Program-made: the position numbers and the translations under genes
Assembly (NCBI GenBank): GCA_964569095.1
Contig: CAZMTB010000105.1
Span: 1-13,359, forward strand
Origin: JALWSI01 sp964569095 [NCBI: uncultured Aquificales bacterium]
GTDB taxonomy: Bacteria; Thermosulfidibacterota; Thermosulfidibacteria; Thermosulfidibacterales
Direction of reading: 5' to 3'
DNA length: 13,359 bases
Part shown: positions 1 to 7,259 of the stretch, in pieces
Numbering within the stretch: position 1 is the stretch's first letter
Layout: each line of letters starts with the position of its first letter
Notes under the pieces: model-generated
The model's database searches: none
What the model saw: the letters and a program-made list of their open reading frames with translations, nothing else
Told to the model about the DNA's origin: nothing

Positions 1-878
1 CGGGCACCCTCTGTGATGAGAAAGCCCTTCTGGGCGAGGCCAGTGGGGTGGAACTGGACGAACTCCAGGTCCTCAATGGGAATACCGTTGTCCATCACGA
101 TGGCAAGGCCGTCTGCGGAGTTGGCATGGGAGTTGGTAGAGATGTTGAACAACCTCGCATAACCACCGGTGGCGAAGCAGACCCCCTTGGCGTGGAACAC
201 GTGTATACCACCGTTGATGAGATCCCAGGCCACCACACCCTTGCACTTGTTCTGGTCAATAATGATGTCCAGTACCAGGAACTCCGAGTAGAACCTGACC
301 TCGTGCTTCACGCATTGCTCCCAGAGGCAGTGGAGCAAGGCGTGTCCCGTACGGTCAGCAGCCATGCAGGCCCTGAGGATCTGGGGACCACGTCCAAAGT
401 CGCTGTAGTGGCCTCCAAAGTAGCGCTGCATGATCTTGCCCTCGGGGGTACGGGAGAAGGGGACACCCATGTGCTCGTACTCGAAGAGCACCGGAATGGC
501 TTCGCGCACCATCATCTCGGCGGCATCCTGATCCGCCAGGTAGTCGCTTCCCTTCACCGTGTCAAAGAGGTGCCACTCCCAGTGGTCCTCTTCCAGGTTT
601 CCAAGTGCCGCCGCTATGCCTCCCTGGGCAGCCGTGGAGTGGGAACGGGTGGGGAAGACCTTGGTTAGCACCGCCACATCAAAGCCTTTCTTCCTCAACT
701 CCAAGGCAGCGTAGCAGCCCGCAAGCCCTGCTCCCACGATCACCGCCTCGTGCCTGTGCACGTCGGCGTAGTGCACCCCGACAGGCTCATGTTGAAGCTC
801 CTTGGCCTCGGGCTTGCCCAACAGATTGTCATCACTGGTACACTGGAAAGAGCCAATAAACTGATCGTATTTACCCAT
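1..878 (-). CDS. sdhA: Succinate dehydrogenase/fumarate reductase flavoprotein subunit (3' end outside window)
   Basis: This catalytic FAD subunit oxidises succinate to fumarate (or the reverse) on the cytoplasmic face of the membrane complex. Only the first 292 residues are present. Translation from ATG at 878 gives a Rossmann FAD motif GAGLAG at residues 49-54, then TRSHSTAAQGG, where His80 matches the covalent flavin-linking histidine of the family. It continues through DHWEWHLFDTVKGSDYL and the FGGH, GRGPQILRACMAADRTGHALL and FVQFHPTGL blocks. The start is supported by GGAGG about 10 bases upstream, overlapping the sdhD stop region; the gap to sdhD is 14 bases. The N-terminus is about 35 residues longer than usual before the FAD motif, with no obvious signal sequence. 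sdhB is expected beyond the left edge. Succinate dehydrogenase is favoured over fumarate reductase because of the SdhC/SdhD anchors and the TCA neighbours. Confidence 0.96.
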   Translation of the reverse strand, partial: MGKYDQFIGSFQCTSDDNLLGKPEAKELQHEPVGVHYADVHRHEAVIVGAGLAGCYAALELRKKGFDVAVLTKVFPTRSHSTAAQGGIAAALGNLEEDHWEWHLFDTVKGSDYLADQDAAEMMVREAIPVLFEYEHMGVPFSRTPEGKIMQRYFGGHYSDFGRGPQILRACMAADRTGHALLHCLWEQCVKHEVRFYSEFLVLDIIIDQNKCKGVVAWDLINGGIHVFHAKGVCFATGGYARLFNISTNSHANSADGLAIVMDNGIPIEDLEFVQFHPTGLAQKGFLITEGA

Positions 879-892
879 AACCTTCTACCCTC

Positions 893-1252
893 CTACGCCT
901 GCACGGCAAATGGGATGACGGTAATGGCGCCCAAGAAGAAGAGGATGGCGCCAAGAACACAGAGGACTCCAAACAGGAAGGTCTGCATTCCCTCGCTCTC
1001 CACATAGTCCTGCAACACCATCCACACGCCGTTGAGCCCATGATACAGGGCACAAGCAAGGAAGAGCATGTCTATCACCTTCCAAGTGGGCGTGGCCAGA
1101 CGGGGAGCTATGCGGGCGTAAGTGACACCAGAGGGATGCGGCAATCCATGGGTGACGATGAAGTGGGCAATAAGGAGAACCGCCAGAACGACTCCCGTTA
1201 TCCTCTGGAAAAGCCAGGCATAGAAACCACCAGACGCGCGCTTTTCTGTCAT
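893..1252 (-). CDS. sdhD: Succinate dehydrogenase membrane anchor subunit SdhD
   Basis: This 119-residue integral membrane protein forms half of the heme b and quinone anchor. Three hydrophobic helices are visible, at about residues 13-35, 58-80 and 91-115. Helix 1 begins with WLFQRITG, with Arg17 in the place of the conserved anchor arginine. Helix 2 carries LYHGLNGVW followed by MVLQDYV: His71 matches the E. coli SdhD heme ligand and Asp82-Tyr83 the quinone-site Asp-Tyr pair, even at the same numbering. The family and positions are from knowledge of the E. coli complex; actual heme content is inference. The gene starts 19 bases after sdhC with GGGAGG about 7 bases before the ATG, so it is clearly translated from the sdh mRNA. 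Similarity to SdhD rather than SdhC is decided by the DYV motif. Confidence 0.9.
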   Translation of the reverse strand: MTEKRASGGFYAWLFQRITGVVLAVLLIAHFIVTHGLPHPSGVTYARIAPRLATPTWKVIDMLFLACALYHGLNGVWMVLQDYVESEGMQTFLFGVLCVLGAILFFLGAITVIPFAVQA

Positions 1253-1271
1253 CTCTCAGCCTCCCTTATGC

Positions 1272-1661
1272 CTATCCTGCCACCGCGTGCAGGAAGTGGA
1301 CGAACATGGGGACTCCACCAAGCAAGAACAGGAAGCCCGCCACTGCCATCATGGCACCCCATACCATCTTGTGCGCCTCACAACCCTCTTTCGAGAACTC
1401 CACGATCATGATTCTCAGTCCGTTGAAGGTGTGATACAGCACACATCCCAGCAGCCCCAACTCCAAGAAGAGAAAGAGGGGGGCTTGAACAACTCCCATA
1501 ACCTTGTCGAATCCCTTAGGACCCGATGCAATGTTGTGGATAACCCAGATGTGCAGCACCAGGTAGAAGACCAAGGCGAGTCCGGTAACCCTGTGCAACA
1601 CCCAGGCCCAAGTACCCATGTGCCAGCGGTAGTGCTTTATCACATTGGGCCTTTCCAACAT
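1272..1661 (-). CDS. sdhC: Succinate dehydrogenase cytochrome b subunit SdhC
   Basis: This 129-residue membrane anchor pairs with SdhD to bind heme b and quinone and to dock the flavoprotein and iron-sulfur subunits. Helices lie at about residues 19-43, 58-86 and 97-121. The helix-1 signature is LHRVTG (His23-Arg24), equivalent to HRVSG of E. coli SdhC. Helix 2 ends with LYHTFNGLR, where His77 corresponds to the second axial heme ligand. The residue aligning with the quinone-site Ser27 of E. coli is Trp20, as in many non-proteobacterial complexes. GGGAGG lies about 9 bases upstream of the ATG. It is the first gene of the sdh module, 97 bases after the fumarase beta gene, and that gap contains a strong hairpin. 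Confidence 0.92.
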   Translation of the reverse strand: MLERPNVIKHYRWHMGTWAWVLHRVTGLALVFYLVLHIWVIHNIASGPKGFDKVMGVVQAPLFLFLELGLLGCVLYHTFNGLRIMIVEFSKEGCEAHKMVWGAMMAVAGFLFLLGGVPMFVHFLHAVAG

Positions 1662-1722
1662 AGCAACAACCTCCCTTCAAGTAGGATTTGTCTCTGTCTG
1701 CGGAGCGTATAGCACAACCACT

Positions 1723-1748
1723 GTGCCCTTCCAAGCACGGAAGGGCAC
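1723..1748 (-). promoter_or_regulatory. Perfect hairpin between fumarase beta and sdhC
   Basis: The arms GTGCCCTTCC (1723-1732) and GGAAGGGCAC (1739-1748) are perfectly complementary over 10 bases around a 6-base loop. In the minus-strand transcript it lies 10 bases after the fumarase beta stop and about 60 bases before the sdhC start. No U-run follows it in either direction, so it is not a classic intrinsic terminator. A transcript-stabilising, processing or partial-attenuation element is the likeliest role, by inference. Confidence 0.6.
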
Positions 1749-1758
1749 CCAAATCACT

Positions 1759-2316
1759 CTACTTTATTGCGTATTGCTTCACACCTTCCTTCTCGAGGTC
1801 GTTGCCCCTCACGTCGTTAACAACGATCACGGGGAAGTCCTCGACCTCGAGCCGCCTAACAGCCTCTGGCCCAAGATCGTCGTATGCAATAACCTCGGCC
1901 TTCTTCACCCTTTTGGCCAGAAGGGCCCCTGCTCCCCCAACGGCTCCAAAGTAGACGCACTTGTGCTTGACGCACGCATCTATCACCTCTTTGGCCCTTC
2001 CGCCTTTACCTATCATCCCCTTAAGCCCCAGCTCGATCAGGCGAGGGGAGTAGGGATCCATGCGGTAGCTGGTGGTGGGACCGGCAGAGCCGATGGGATT
2101 ACCGGGCTTGGCAGGAGAAGGTCCCACGAAGTAGATAACCTGGCCCTTAACGTCAAAGGGAAGCTCCTCCCCACGATCCAGGGCCTCCACCATTCTCTTA
2201 TGGGCAGCATCACGGCCCGTGTAGATGACGCCGGTGATGAGCACCGTATCTCCAATCTTCAACTTCTCGACCACCTCGTCCGTAAGGGGTGTGGTCACTT
2301 TGATATACTCAGACAT
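1759..2316 (-). CDS. Class I fumarate hydratase, beta (C-terminal) subunit
   Basis: This is the 185-residue small subunit of a two-part iron-sulfur fumarase that interconverts fumarate and malate; it corresponds to the C-terminal domain of single-chain enzymes such as E. coli FumA. The family motifs are TGRDAAHKRM (residues 33-42), GSAGPTTSYRMD (76-87), GKGG (103-106) and the EVEDFPVIVVNDVRGND stretch near residues 147-163. The length is normal for this subunit. The start at 2316 is preceded by AGGAGGGG about 6 bases upstream, and only 18 bases separate it from the alpha gene, as expected for partners. The family also contains L-tartrate dehydratase subunits (TtdB); fumarase is preferred because mdh and sdh flank the pair. 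Confidence 0.93.
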   Translation of the reverse strand: MSEYIKVTTPLTDEVVEKLKIGDTVLITGVIYTGRDAAHKRMVEALDRGEELPFDVKGQVIYFVGPSPAKPGNPIGSAGPTTSYRMDPYSPRLIELGLKGMIGKGGRAKEVIDACVKHKCVYFGAVGGAGALLAKRVKKAEVIAYDDLGPEAVRRLEVEDFPVIVVNDVRGNDLEKEGVKQYAIK

Positions 2317-2334
2317 GGTTCCCCTCCTTTCTCC

Positions 2335-3174
2335 TCAAATGGTGGCCGATTTGTGCCTTGCCGCGTGGCAGTTTATGTTTACCGCCACTGGCAGACTGGC
2401 AATGTGGCAGGGCTCCATCTCGAAGTGGACGGCCAATGCAGTCACCCTTCCACCCCATCCCATGGGGCCGCTACCTATCTTGTTGATGCGCTCCAGAAGC
2501 TCCTCCTCCACTGCGGCAAGCTCGGGATCCGGATTCTTGGAGCCTATGGGTCTGAGCAACGCCTTCTTGGCAAGAAACGCCGAACGCTCGTAGGTTCCCC
2601 CCACGCCTATTCCCACGGTTATGGGGGGGCAGGGGTTGCCTCCGCACTCGGTGACCCTTTGGTAAACGTACTCCTTCACGCCCTCGAGACCATCCGCCGG
2701 CTTAAGCATCATAACCCTGCTCATGTTCTCGCTACCACCGCCTTTGGGAGCAACGGTGATGTGAATCTTGTCTCCGGGAACCACCTTGTAATGGATGATA
2801 GCCGGGGTGTTGTCGCCAACGTTCGCCCTGGTGAAGGGATGGCAGGTAGACTTCCTCAAGTATCCCTCCTTGTACCCCTGGCGAACACCCTCGTGTATGG
2901 CATCCCAGATGTATCCACCCTCAAAATAGACCTCTTGCCCAACCTCGATAAACACCACCCCAAGACCACAGTCCTGGCAGATGGGAACCCGCTCTTTGCG
3001 GGCTATCTCGGCGTTCTCCAGAATCTGCTGAAGAACGGAACGCCCTACGGGGGACTCTTCCTTCTCTAGTCCTGCCTTGAGGGCATCGTAAACGTCCTGG
3101 GGCAGGTTGTAGTTGGCATCGATACACAGGTTCTTGATGGTCTCGGTCACCTGTGCAACATCTACCTTTCTCAT
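2335..3174 (-). CDS. Class I fumarate hydratase, alpha (N-terminal) subunit
   Basis: This 279-residue subunit carries the [4Fe-4S] cluster of the oxygen-sensitive class I fumarase. The three expected cluster cysteines are visible: Cys66 in ICQDCG, Cys182 in NPCPP and Cys269 in NINCHAARH. They match the TCQDTG, ACPP and VSCSADR regions of E. coli FumA. Other conserved blocks are CHPFTRANVGDNTPA (residues 111-125) and APKGGGSENMS (142-152). Cys69, next to the first ligand, replaces the usual Thr of CQDTG. Length is normal. A GGAG sequence sits about 11 bases before the ATG. It follows mdh after a 108-base gap holding a hairpin. An alternative assignment is L-tartrate dehydratase alpha (TtdA), less likely in this TCA setting. 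Confidence 0.93.
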   Translation of the reverse strand: MRKVDVAQVTETIKNLCIDANYNLPQDVYDALKAGLEKEESPVGRSVLQQILENAEIARKERVPICQDCGLGVVFIEVGQEVYFEGGYIWDAIHEGVRQGYKEGYLRKSTCHPFTRANVGDNTPAIIHYKVVPGDKIHITVAPKGGGSENMSRVMMLKPADGLEGVKEYVYQRVTECGGNPCPPITVGIGVGGTYERSAFLAKKALLRPIGSKNPDPELAAVEEELLERINKIGSGPMGWGGRVTALAVHFEMEPCHIASLPVAVNINCHAARHKSATI

Positions 3175-3230
3175 TGTGCTCAGCTCCTCTCTTCCTTGGT
3201 TGGCGGGTGAGAACCACTCTTCAACGTGAT

Positions 3231-3255
3231 ACGGGAGGGCCCGCGACCCTCCCGT
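3231..3255 (-). promoter_or_regulatory. Perfect hairpin between mdh and fumarase alpha
   Basis: The arms ACGGGAGGG (3231-3239) and CCCTCCCGT (3247-3255) form a perfect, very GC-rich 9-base stem with a 7-base loop. In the mdh-to-fumarase direction it begins 27 bases after the mdh stop and no U-run follows, so full termination is unlikely. On the plus strand a T6 run follows 11 bases after the stem, too far for a good terminator, and there is no plus-strand gene to end. It is best read as an intercistronic RNA element. Confidence 0.6.
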
Positions 3256-3282
3256 GAAACGCTCGTTTTTTAGCTCTTGGGG

Positions 3283-4242
<960 letters not shown>

Positions 4243-4268
4243 TTAGCACCTCCTATTGGTACTCGAAG

Positions 4269-4285
4269 CTCTGGGTCTTCCAGAG
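4269..4285 (-). promoter_or_regulatory. Small hairpin in the mdh leader
   Basis: CTCTGG (4269-4274) pairs with CCAGAG (4280-4285) around a 5-base loop, just upstream of the mdh ribosome-binding site in the transcribed leader. The stem is short and may be incidental. The rest of the leader (4286-4458) shows no riboswitch fold that I recognise. Confidence 0.25.
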
Positions 4286-4464
4286 TCTCCGGTTTTTAAT
4301 CAAATTCGGAAGAGCACCACCTGGAAAAGCCTTGATTTTCAAGCTCCCCATCTCAAACCCTTCCTTCCCTCCTCTTCTGCGGACCGAGAGCATCTCTCCA
4401 TAACACGGTTTTAACACGCCCCTCTTAGAGCCCTATTGAACCCTCCCTCTTAAGGAGTGCGTGA

Positions 4465-4494
4465 AAGATATCACTTGTGCAAAGTGGCAGTCAA
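4465..4494 (-). promoter_or_regulatory. Candidate promoter of the mdh-fum-sdh operon
   Basis: Reading the minus strand, TTGACT (4494-4489) is a five-of-six match to the sigma-70 -35 box. It is followed after 18 bases by TATCTT (4470-4465), with a TG one base upstream giving an extended -10. Transcription would begin near 4458 and produce a leader of about 215 bases before mdh. No better -35/-10 pair was seen nearer the gene. Confidence 0.5.
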
Positions 4495-4501
4495 CACCTT
4501 A

Positions 4502-4522
4502 TTTTCAAGCCAATTGTGAAAA
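4502..4522. repeat. Inverted repeat just upstream of the mdh promoter
   Basis: TTTTCA (4502-4507) and TGAAAA (4517-4522) form an inverted repeat with a 9-base spacer, ending 8 bases upstream of the proposed -35 box. The location suits a regulator site, but AT-rich palindromes of this size are common by chance. Confidence 0.25.
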
Positions 4523-4539
4523 GAAGAGAGCGGTTCTTC

Positions 4540-4586
4540 CCTTTACATATTGGGTATCCTCTGAATCAAAACACTACATTTTGTGT
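4540..4586. promoter_or_regulatory. Two tandem NrdR-box-like sites
   Basis: The site ACACTACATTTTGTGT (4571-4586) is close to the published 16-base NrdR consensus and is the core of a longer perfect inverted repeat, AAAACAC (4568-4574) with GTGTTTT (4583-4589). A weaker copy, CCTTTACATATTGGGT (4540-4555), lies 15 bases away, so the two are 31 bases or about three helical turns apart, as NrdR pairs usually are. Both share TACAT and TTG.GT. No ribonucleotide reductase gene is in the window; the nearest downstream gene is mdh. The resemblance is seen, the regulator is inference. Confidence 0.25.
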
Positions 4587-4687
4587 TTTCTAGAGAGCTT
4601 CCTAAAAGCCGGATCTGTCACCTTCAGAGAGATTCAGGAGACAAAAACCCATCTTCTACACAAAACCAGAAAGCACCATAAATAACA

Positions 4688-4718
4688 AAGAAGGGGAGCC
4701 CTTTGGGCTCCCCTTCTT
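4688..4718 (-). terminator. Intrinsic terminator of the isocitrate dehydrogenase gene
   Basis: A perfect 14-base stem pairs the arm at 4688-4701 (ending GGGGAGCCC) with the arm at 4705-4718 (beginning GGGCTCCCC) around a 3-base loop. In the minus direction the stem ends in CTTCTT and is followed by TGTTATTTATGG, a U-rich tail. It begins 23 bases after the icd stop and separates icd from the mdh operon. The plus direction lacks a U-run. Confidence 0.88.
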
Positions 4719-4740
4719 CTTGCTCTCTACGCGCCCTATC

Positions 4741-6975
4741 TTAAATGGAGTCGATTATGGCATTGAGAGTGGGGCTGGGTCGCATCTCCTTTGCGGCCTT
4801 CTCCTCGTCGGGGAAGTAGTAGCCGTCTATCTCAGCCGGACGACCTTGGGCGGCGTTCAGCTCCTCTATTATCTTCGCCTCGTTATCCGCCAGCTTCTTG
4901 TATATCTCGCTGAACTTGGCCTTCAACTCGGGAATCTCGTCCTGCTCTGCCAGTGCCTTGGCCCAGTAAAGGGCAAAGTAGTAGTGCTCTCCTCTGGTGT
5001 CCAGCTCTCCAACCTTCCTGGAGGGCCACTTCCCGTTGTTGAGCACCTCGGAGATACCGTAGTTGATTGCATCAAGCATCACCTTGGCGCCCTTGTGATT
5101 GTACTTCTCGGCTATGAACTCCACAGAGGCTGCAATGGCGGTGAACTCGGCCAGAGAGTCCCACCTGAGGTGACCCTCCTTGAGCAACTGCTGCACGTGC
5201 TTGGGCGCAGATCCTCCGGCACCGGCCTCTATGAGGCAGCCGCCGGCCAGCAAGGGCACCACCGACAGCATCTTTGCGCTGGTTCCCACCTCGAGGATGG
5301 GGAAGAGGTCGGTTAGGTAATCCCTGAGCACGTTTCCGGTAACCGCTATCACGCCCTCTCCCTTTCTCACCTTCTCGCAGGAGAACTTCATGGCCTCTGC
5401 AGGGCTCATGATCTTTATCTCCACCCCGCTGGTGTCCAGGTCCTTGAGGTATCTCTCAACCTTCTTTATCTGCTCGGCGTGGTGGGCCCTGTTCTTGTCC
5501 AGCCAGAACACAACGGTGTAGCCGGTCTTCTTGCCCTGCTCCACTCCCAGCTTCACCCAGTCCTTGATGGCCACGTCCTTGACCTGGCAGGCTCTCCAGA
5601 TGTCGTCCTTCTCAACCTTGTGCTCCATGAGCACCTTGCCGTCTGCGTCGACGACTCGGAAAGCCCCGTTGGCAGGGGCCTGGAAGGTCTTATCGTGGGA
5701 ACCATACTCCTCCGCCTTCATGGCCATGAGACCCACGTTGATGAGGGTACCCATGGTGGTCCTGTCGAAGGCACCGTTCTTCTTGCAGTCCTCAACCATC
5801 TCCTCGTAGGCAGTGGCATAGCACCTGTCGGGGATAACGGCCTTGGCGTCGTGGAGCTGACCGTCTGGACCCCAGGCCTTCCCTCCGTCCCTGACGATAA
5901 CCGGCATAGAGGCATCGATGATCACGAGGTTTGGAGCGTGAAGGTTTGTGATGCCCCTGTCGGAATCCACCATGAAGAGGTCAGGGTTCTTGTCGAAGGC
6001 CTCCTTTATGGCAGCCTCTATCTCTTTCCTCTTCTCCTCGGGAAGCTTCTGGAGTTTCTGCTCCAGGTCTCCCAGACCGTTGTTGGGGTTCACCCCAAGC
6101 TCATTGAAGACGTCTCCGTACTTATCGAAGACATCCTTCAGCATGGCCTTTATGCAGTAACCAAAGATCGGCGGGTCGGAGACCTTCATCATGGTGGCCT
6201 TCAGGTGAAGCGAGAAGAGCACGTCTTTCTTCTTCGCATCCTCCAGCTGCTCCTCGAAGAACTTCTGAAGGGCCTTCACGTTCATGAAGGAACCGTCAAC
6301 GATCTCTCCCTCGGTGACGGGGAGCTCTTTAAGAACCGTGGCCTTGCCGCTCTCATCCACGAACTCGATCTTGATGGTGGTATCCTTCTCGATGGTGACG
6401 GACTTCTCACTCTCGTAGAAGTCCCCCCCGCTCATGTAGGAGACGTGGCACTTGCTGTCCTTGGGCCACTCCTTCAGGGGAAGGCCCATGAGCTTGGGGT
6501 GCTTCCTGGCAGAGTCCTTAACGGGGGGTGGTACGCTCCGAACGTTGTTCCCCTGCCTCAATACGGGGTTCACCGCGCTTCCCAGAACCTCGGCGTACCT
6601 CTCCTGAATCTTCTTCTCCTCTTCGGTCTTCGGCTCCTCAGGATACTCCGGCACCATGTAGCCTTTGGCTCTCAGCTCTGCGATGGTGTCTTTCAGCTGT
6701 GGAACGGTGGCACTTATGTTGGGCAGCTTGATGATGTTGGCCTCGGGGGTGTTCACCAGCTCACCCAGCTCGGCCAAGTCGTCGGGAACCCTCTGATCCT
6801 CTTTAAGGTACTCGGGAAACGCCGCCAACGCCCTTCCCGCCAGAGATATGTCCTTCTCCACCACATCGATATCCGCACACTTCACATAGCGTTCCACTAT
6901 GGGAAGGAGCGAGAACGACGCCAAATATGGGGCCTCGTCGGTCTTGGTCCAAATCATCACGGGGTTTTTAGCCAT
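4741..6975 (-). CDS. icd: Monomeric-type NADP-dependent isocitrate dehydrogenase
   Basis: This 744-residue protein belongs to the large single-chain isocitrate dehydrogenases (about 740 residues, unrelated in length to the 420-residue dimeric enzymes). It oxidises isocitrate to 2-oxoglutarate and CO2. Active-site residues known from Azotobacter are kept: Ser133, Asn136, Arg140 and Arg146 in [15 protein letters not shown], with Tyr424 and Arg551 ([11 protein letters not shown]). The coenzyme motif GSAPKHVQQ with Lys592, His593 and Arg604 matches the residues that hold the NADP 2'-phosphate, so NADP is predicted. Within the substrate loop, EGNSDRR of the reference is replaced by QGNNVRS, a mild departure. 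GAGGAGG lies about 8 bases before the ATG. The gene is probably its own transcription unit, with a terminator after it and a candidate operator and promoter before it. Confidence 0.96.
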   Translation of the reverse strand: MAKNPVMIWTKTDEAPYLASFSLLPIVERYVKCADIDVVEKDISLAGRALAAFPEYLKEDQRVPDDLAELGELVNTPEANIIKLPNISATVPQLKDTIAELRAKGYMVPEYPEEPKTEEEKKIQERYAEVLGSAVNPVLRQGNNVRSVPPPVKDSARKHPKLMGLPLKEWPKDSKCHVSYMSGGDFYESEKSVTIEKDTTIKIEFVDESGKATVLKELPVTEGEIVDGSFMNVKALQKFFEEQLEDAKKKDVLFSLHLKATMMKVSDPPIFGYCIKAMLKDVFDKYGDVFNELGVNPNNGLGDLEQKLQKLPEEKRKEIEAAIKEAFDKNPDLFMVDSDRGITNLHAPNLVIIDASMPVIVRDGGKAWGPDGQLHDAKAVIPDRCYATAYEEMVEDCKKNGAFDRTTMGTLINVGLMAMKAEEYGSHDKTFQAPANGAFRVVDADGKVLMEHKVEKDDIWRACQVKDVAIKDWVKLGVEQGKKTGYTVVFWLDKNRAHHAEQIKKVERYLKDLDTSGVEIKIMSPAEAMKFSCEKVRKGEGVIAVTGNVLRDYLTDLFPILEVGTSAKMLSVVPLLAGGCLIEAGAGGSAPKHVQQLLKEGHLRWDSLAEFTAIAASVEFIAEKYNHKGAKVMLDAINYGISEVLNNGKWPSRKVGELDTRGEHYYFALYWAKALAEQDEIPELKAKFSEIYKKLADNEAKIIEELNAAQGRPAEIDGYYFPDEEKAAKEMRPSPTLNAIIDSI

Positions 6976-7009
6976 ACCCTGCCTCCTCTCTCTAAGGGAT
7001 TTTGGAGGC

Positions 7010-7027
7010 TTCCCTAAACGAAGGGAA
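7010..7027. repeat. Palindrome in the icd upstream region
   Basis: TTCCCT (7010-7015) and AGGGAA (7022-7027) form a perfect 6-base inverted repeat with a 6-base spacer. It lies between the TTGACA box and the icd start, overlapping where a -10 box would fall, so it could be an operator or a leader hairpin. Confidence 0.3.
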
Positions 7028-7039
7028 CTCCATTGTCAA
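7011..7039 (-). promoter_or_regulatory. Possible icd promoter with perfect -35 box
   Basis: TTGACA (7039-7034 on the minus strand) is a perfect -35 box 59 bases before the icd start codon. At the ideal 17-base spacing the -10 position reads TAGGGA, a poor match, so the promoter would be weak without an activator. The palindrome at 7045-7066 directly upstream could supply one. Confidence 0.35.
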
Positions 7040-7044
7040 CATGA

Positions 7045-7066
7045 GAATGTGGTTTTTATCACATTC
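7045..7066. promoter_or_regulatory. CRP/FNR-family-like operator upstream of icd
   Basis: GAATGTG (7045-7051) and CACATTC (7060-7066) are perfect inverted arms with an 8-base spacer. The core 7048-7063, TGTGGTTTTTATCACA, matches the CRP consensus TGTGA-N6-TCACA at nine of ten fixed positions. It ends 5 bases upstream of the TTGACA box, a typical activator location. Many CRP/FNR-family regulators share this half-site, so the actual protein is unknown. Confidence 0.45.
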
Positions 7067-7259
7067 TGGCACAAGCCATAATAGTGCAAAAATCGGATAG
7101 AAACGGTTGGGGTAACCATATTGAGGCAACCCCGCATGGTGCTACGAAAGACATAAGCGACATTGCTTTAATACCACAACGAGGCGTAGAATTGATTACA
7201 CACTGCCACATACGTAAGATTATTGGAGTTCTTCTGGAAAAAGCGAAAAGGGATCTGGG
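7065..7259. other. AT-richer gap with open frames on both strands, possible gene relic
   Basis: The gap between the flavoprotein gene and icd is visibly AT-richer than its neighbours. On the minus strand the flavoprotein frame stays open for 61 more codons beyond its TGA, to a second TGA at 7067-7065. On the plus strand a frame is open from 7045 into the neighbouring gene. The translations resemble no family that I recognise, no ribosome site precedes a start codon, and no rho-independent terminator follows the flavoprotein gene. It may be a decayed gene or plain spacer; I cannot tell which. Confidence 0.2.

Noticed and set aside
1645-3069. A 474-codon open frame on the plus strand, antisense to both fumarase genes.
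   Set aside because: The minus strand encodes full fumarase subunits with all cluster cysteines; the plus frame shows no family motifs and crosses an intergenic gap, so it is a shadow of biased codon use.
3231-3275. Plus-strand terminator formed by the 3231-3255 hairpin and the T6 run near 3266.
   Set aside because: The T-run is 11 bases from the stem and no plus-strand gene exists to be terminated.
4461-4685. A 74-codon plus-strand frame in the gap before mdh.
   Set aside because: It has no family resemblance, overlaps the promoter elements and has weak start support; the region is better explained as regulatory.
5479-7017. A 512-codon open frame on the plus strand, antisense to icd.
   Set aside because: It is a Leu/Val/His/Gly-rich mirror of the isocitrate dehydrogenase codons without recognisable motifs or a ribosome site.
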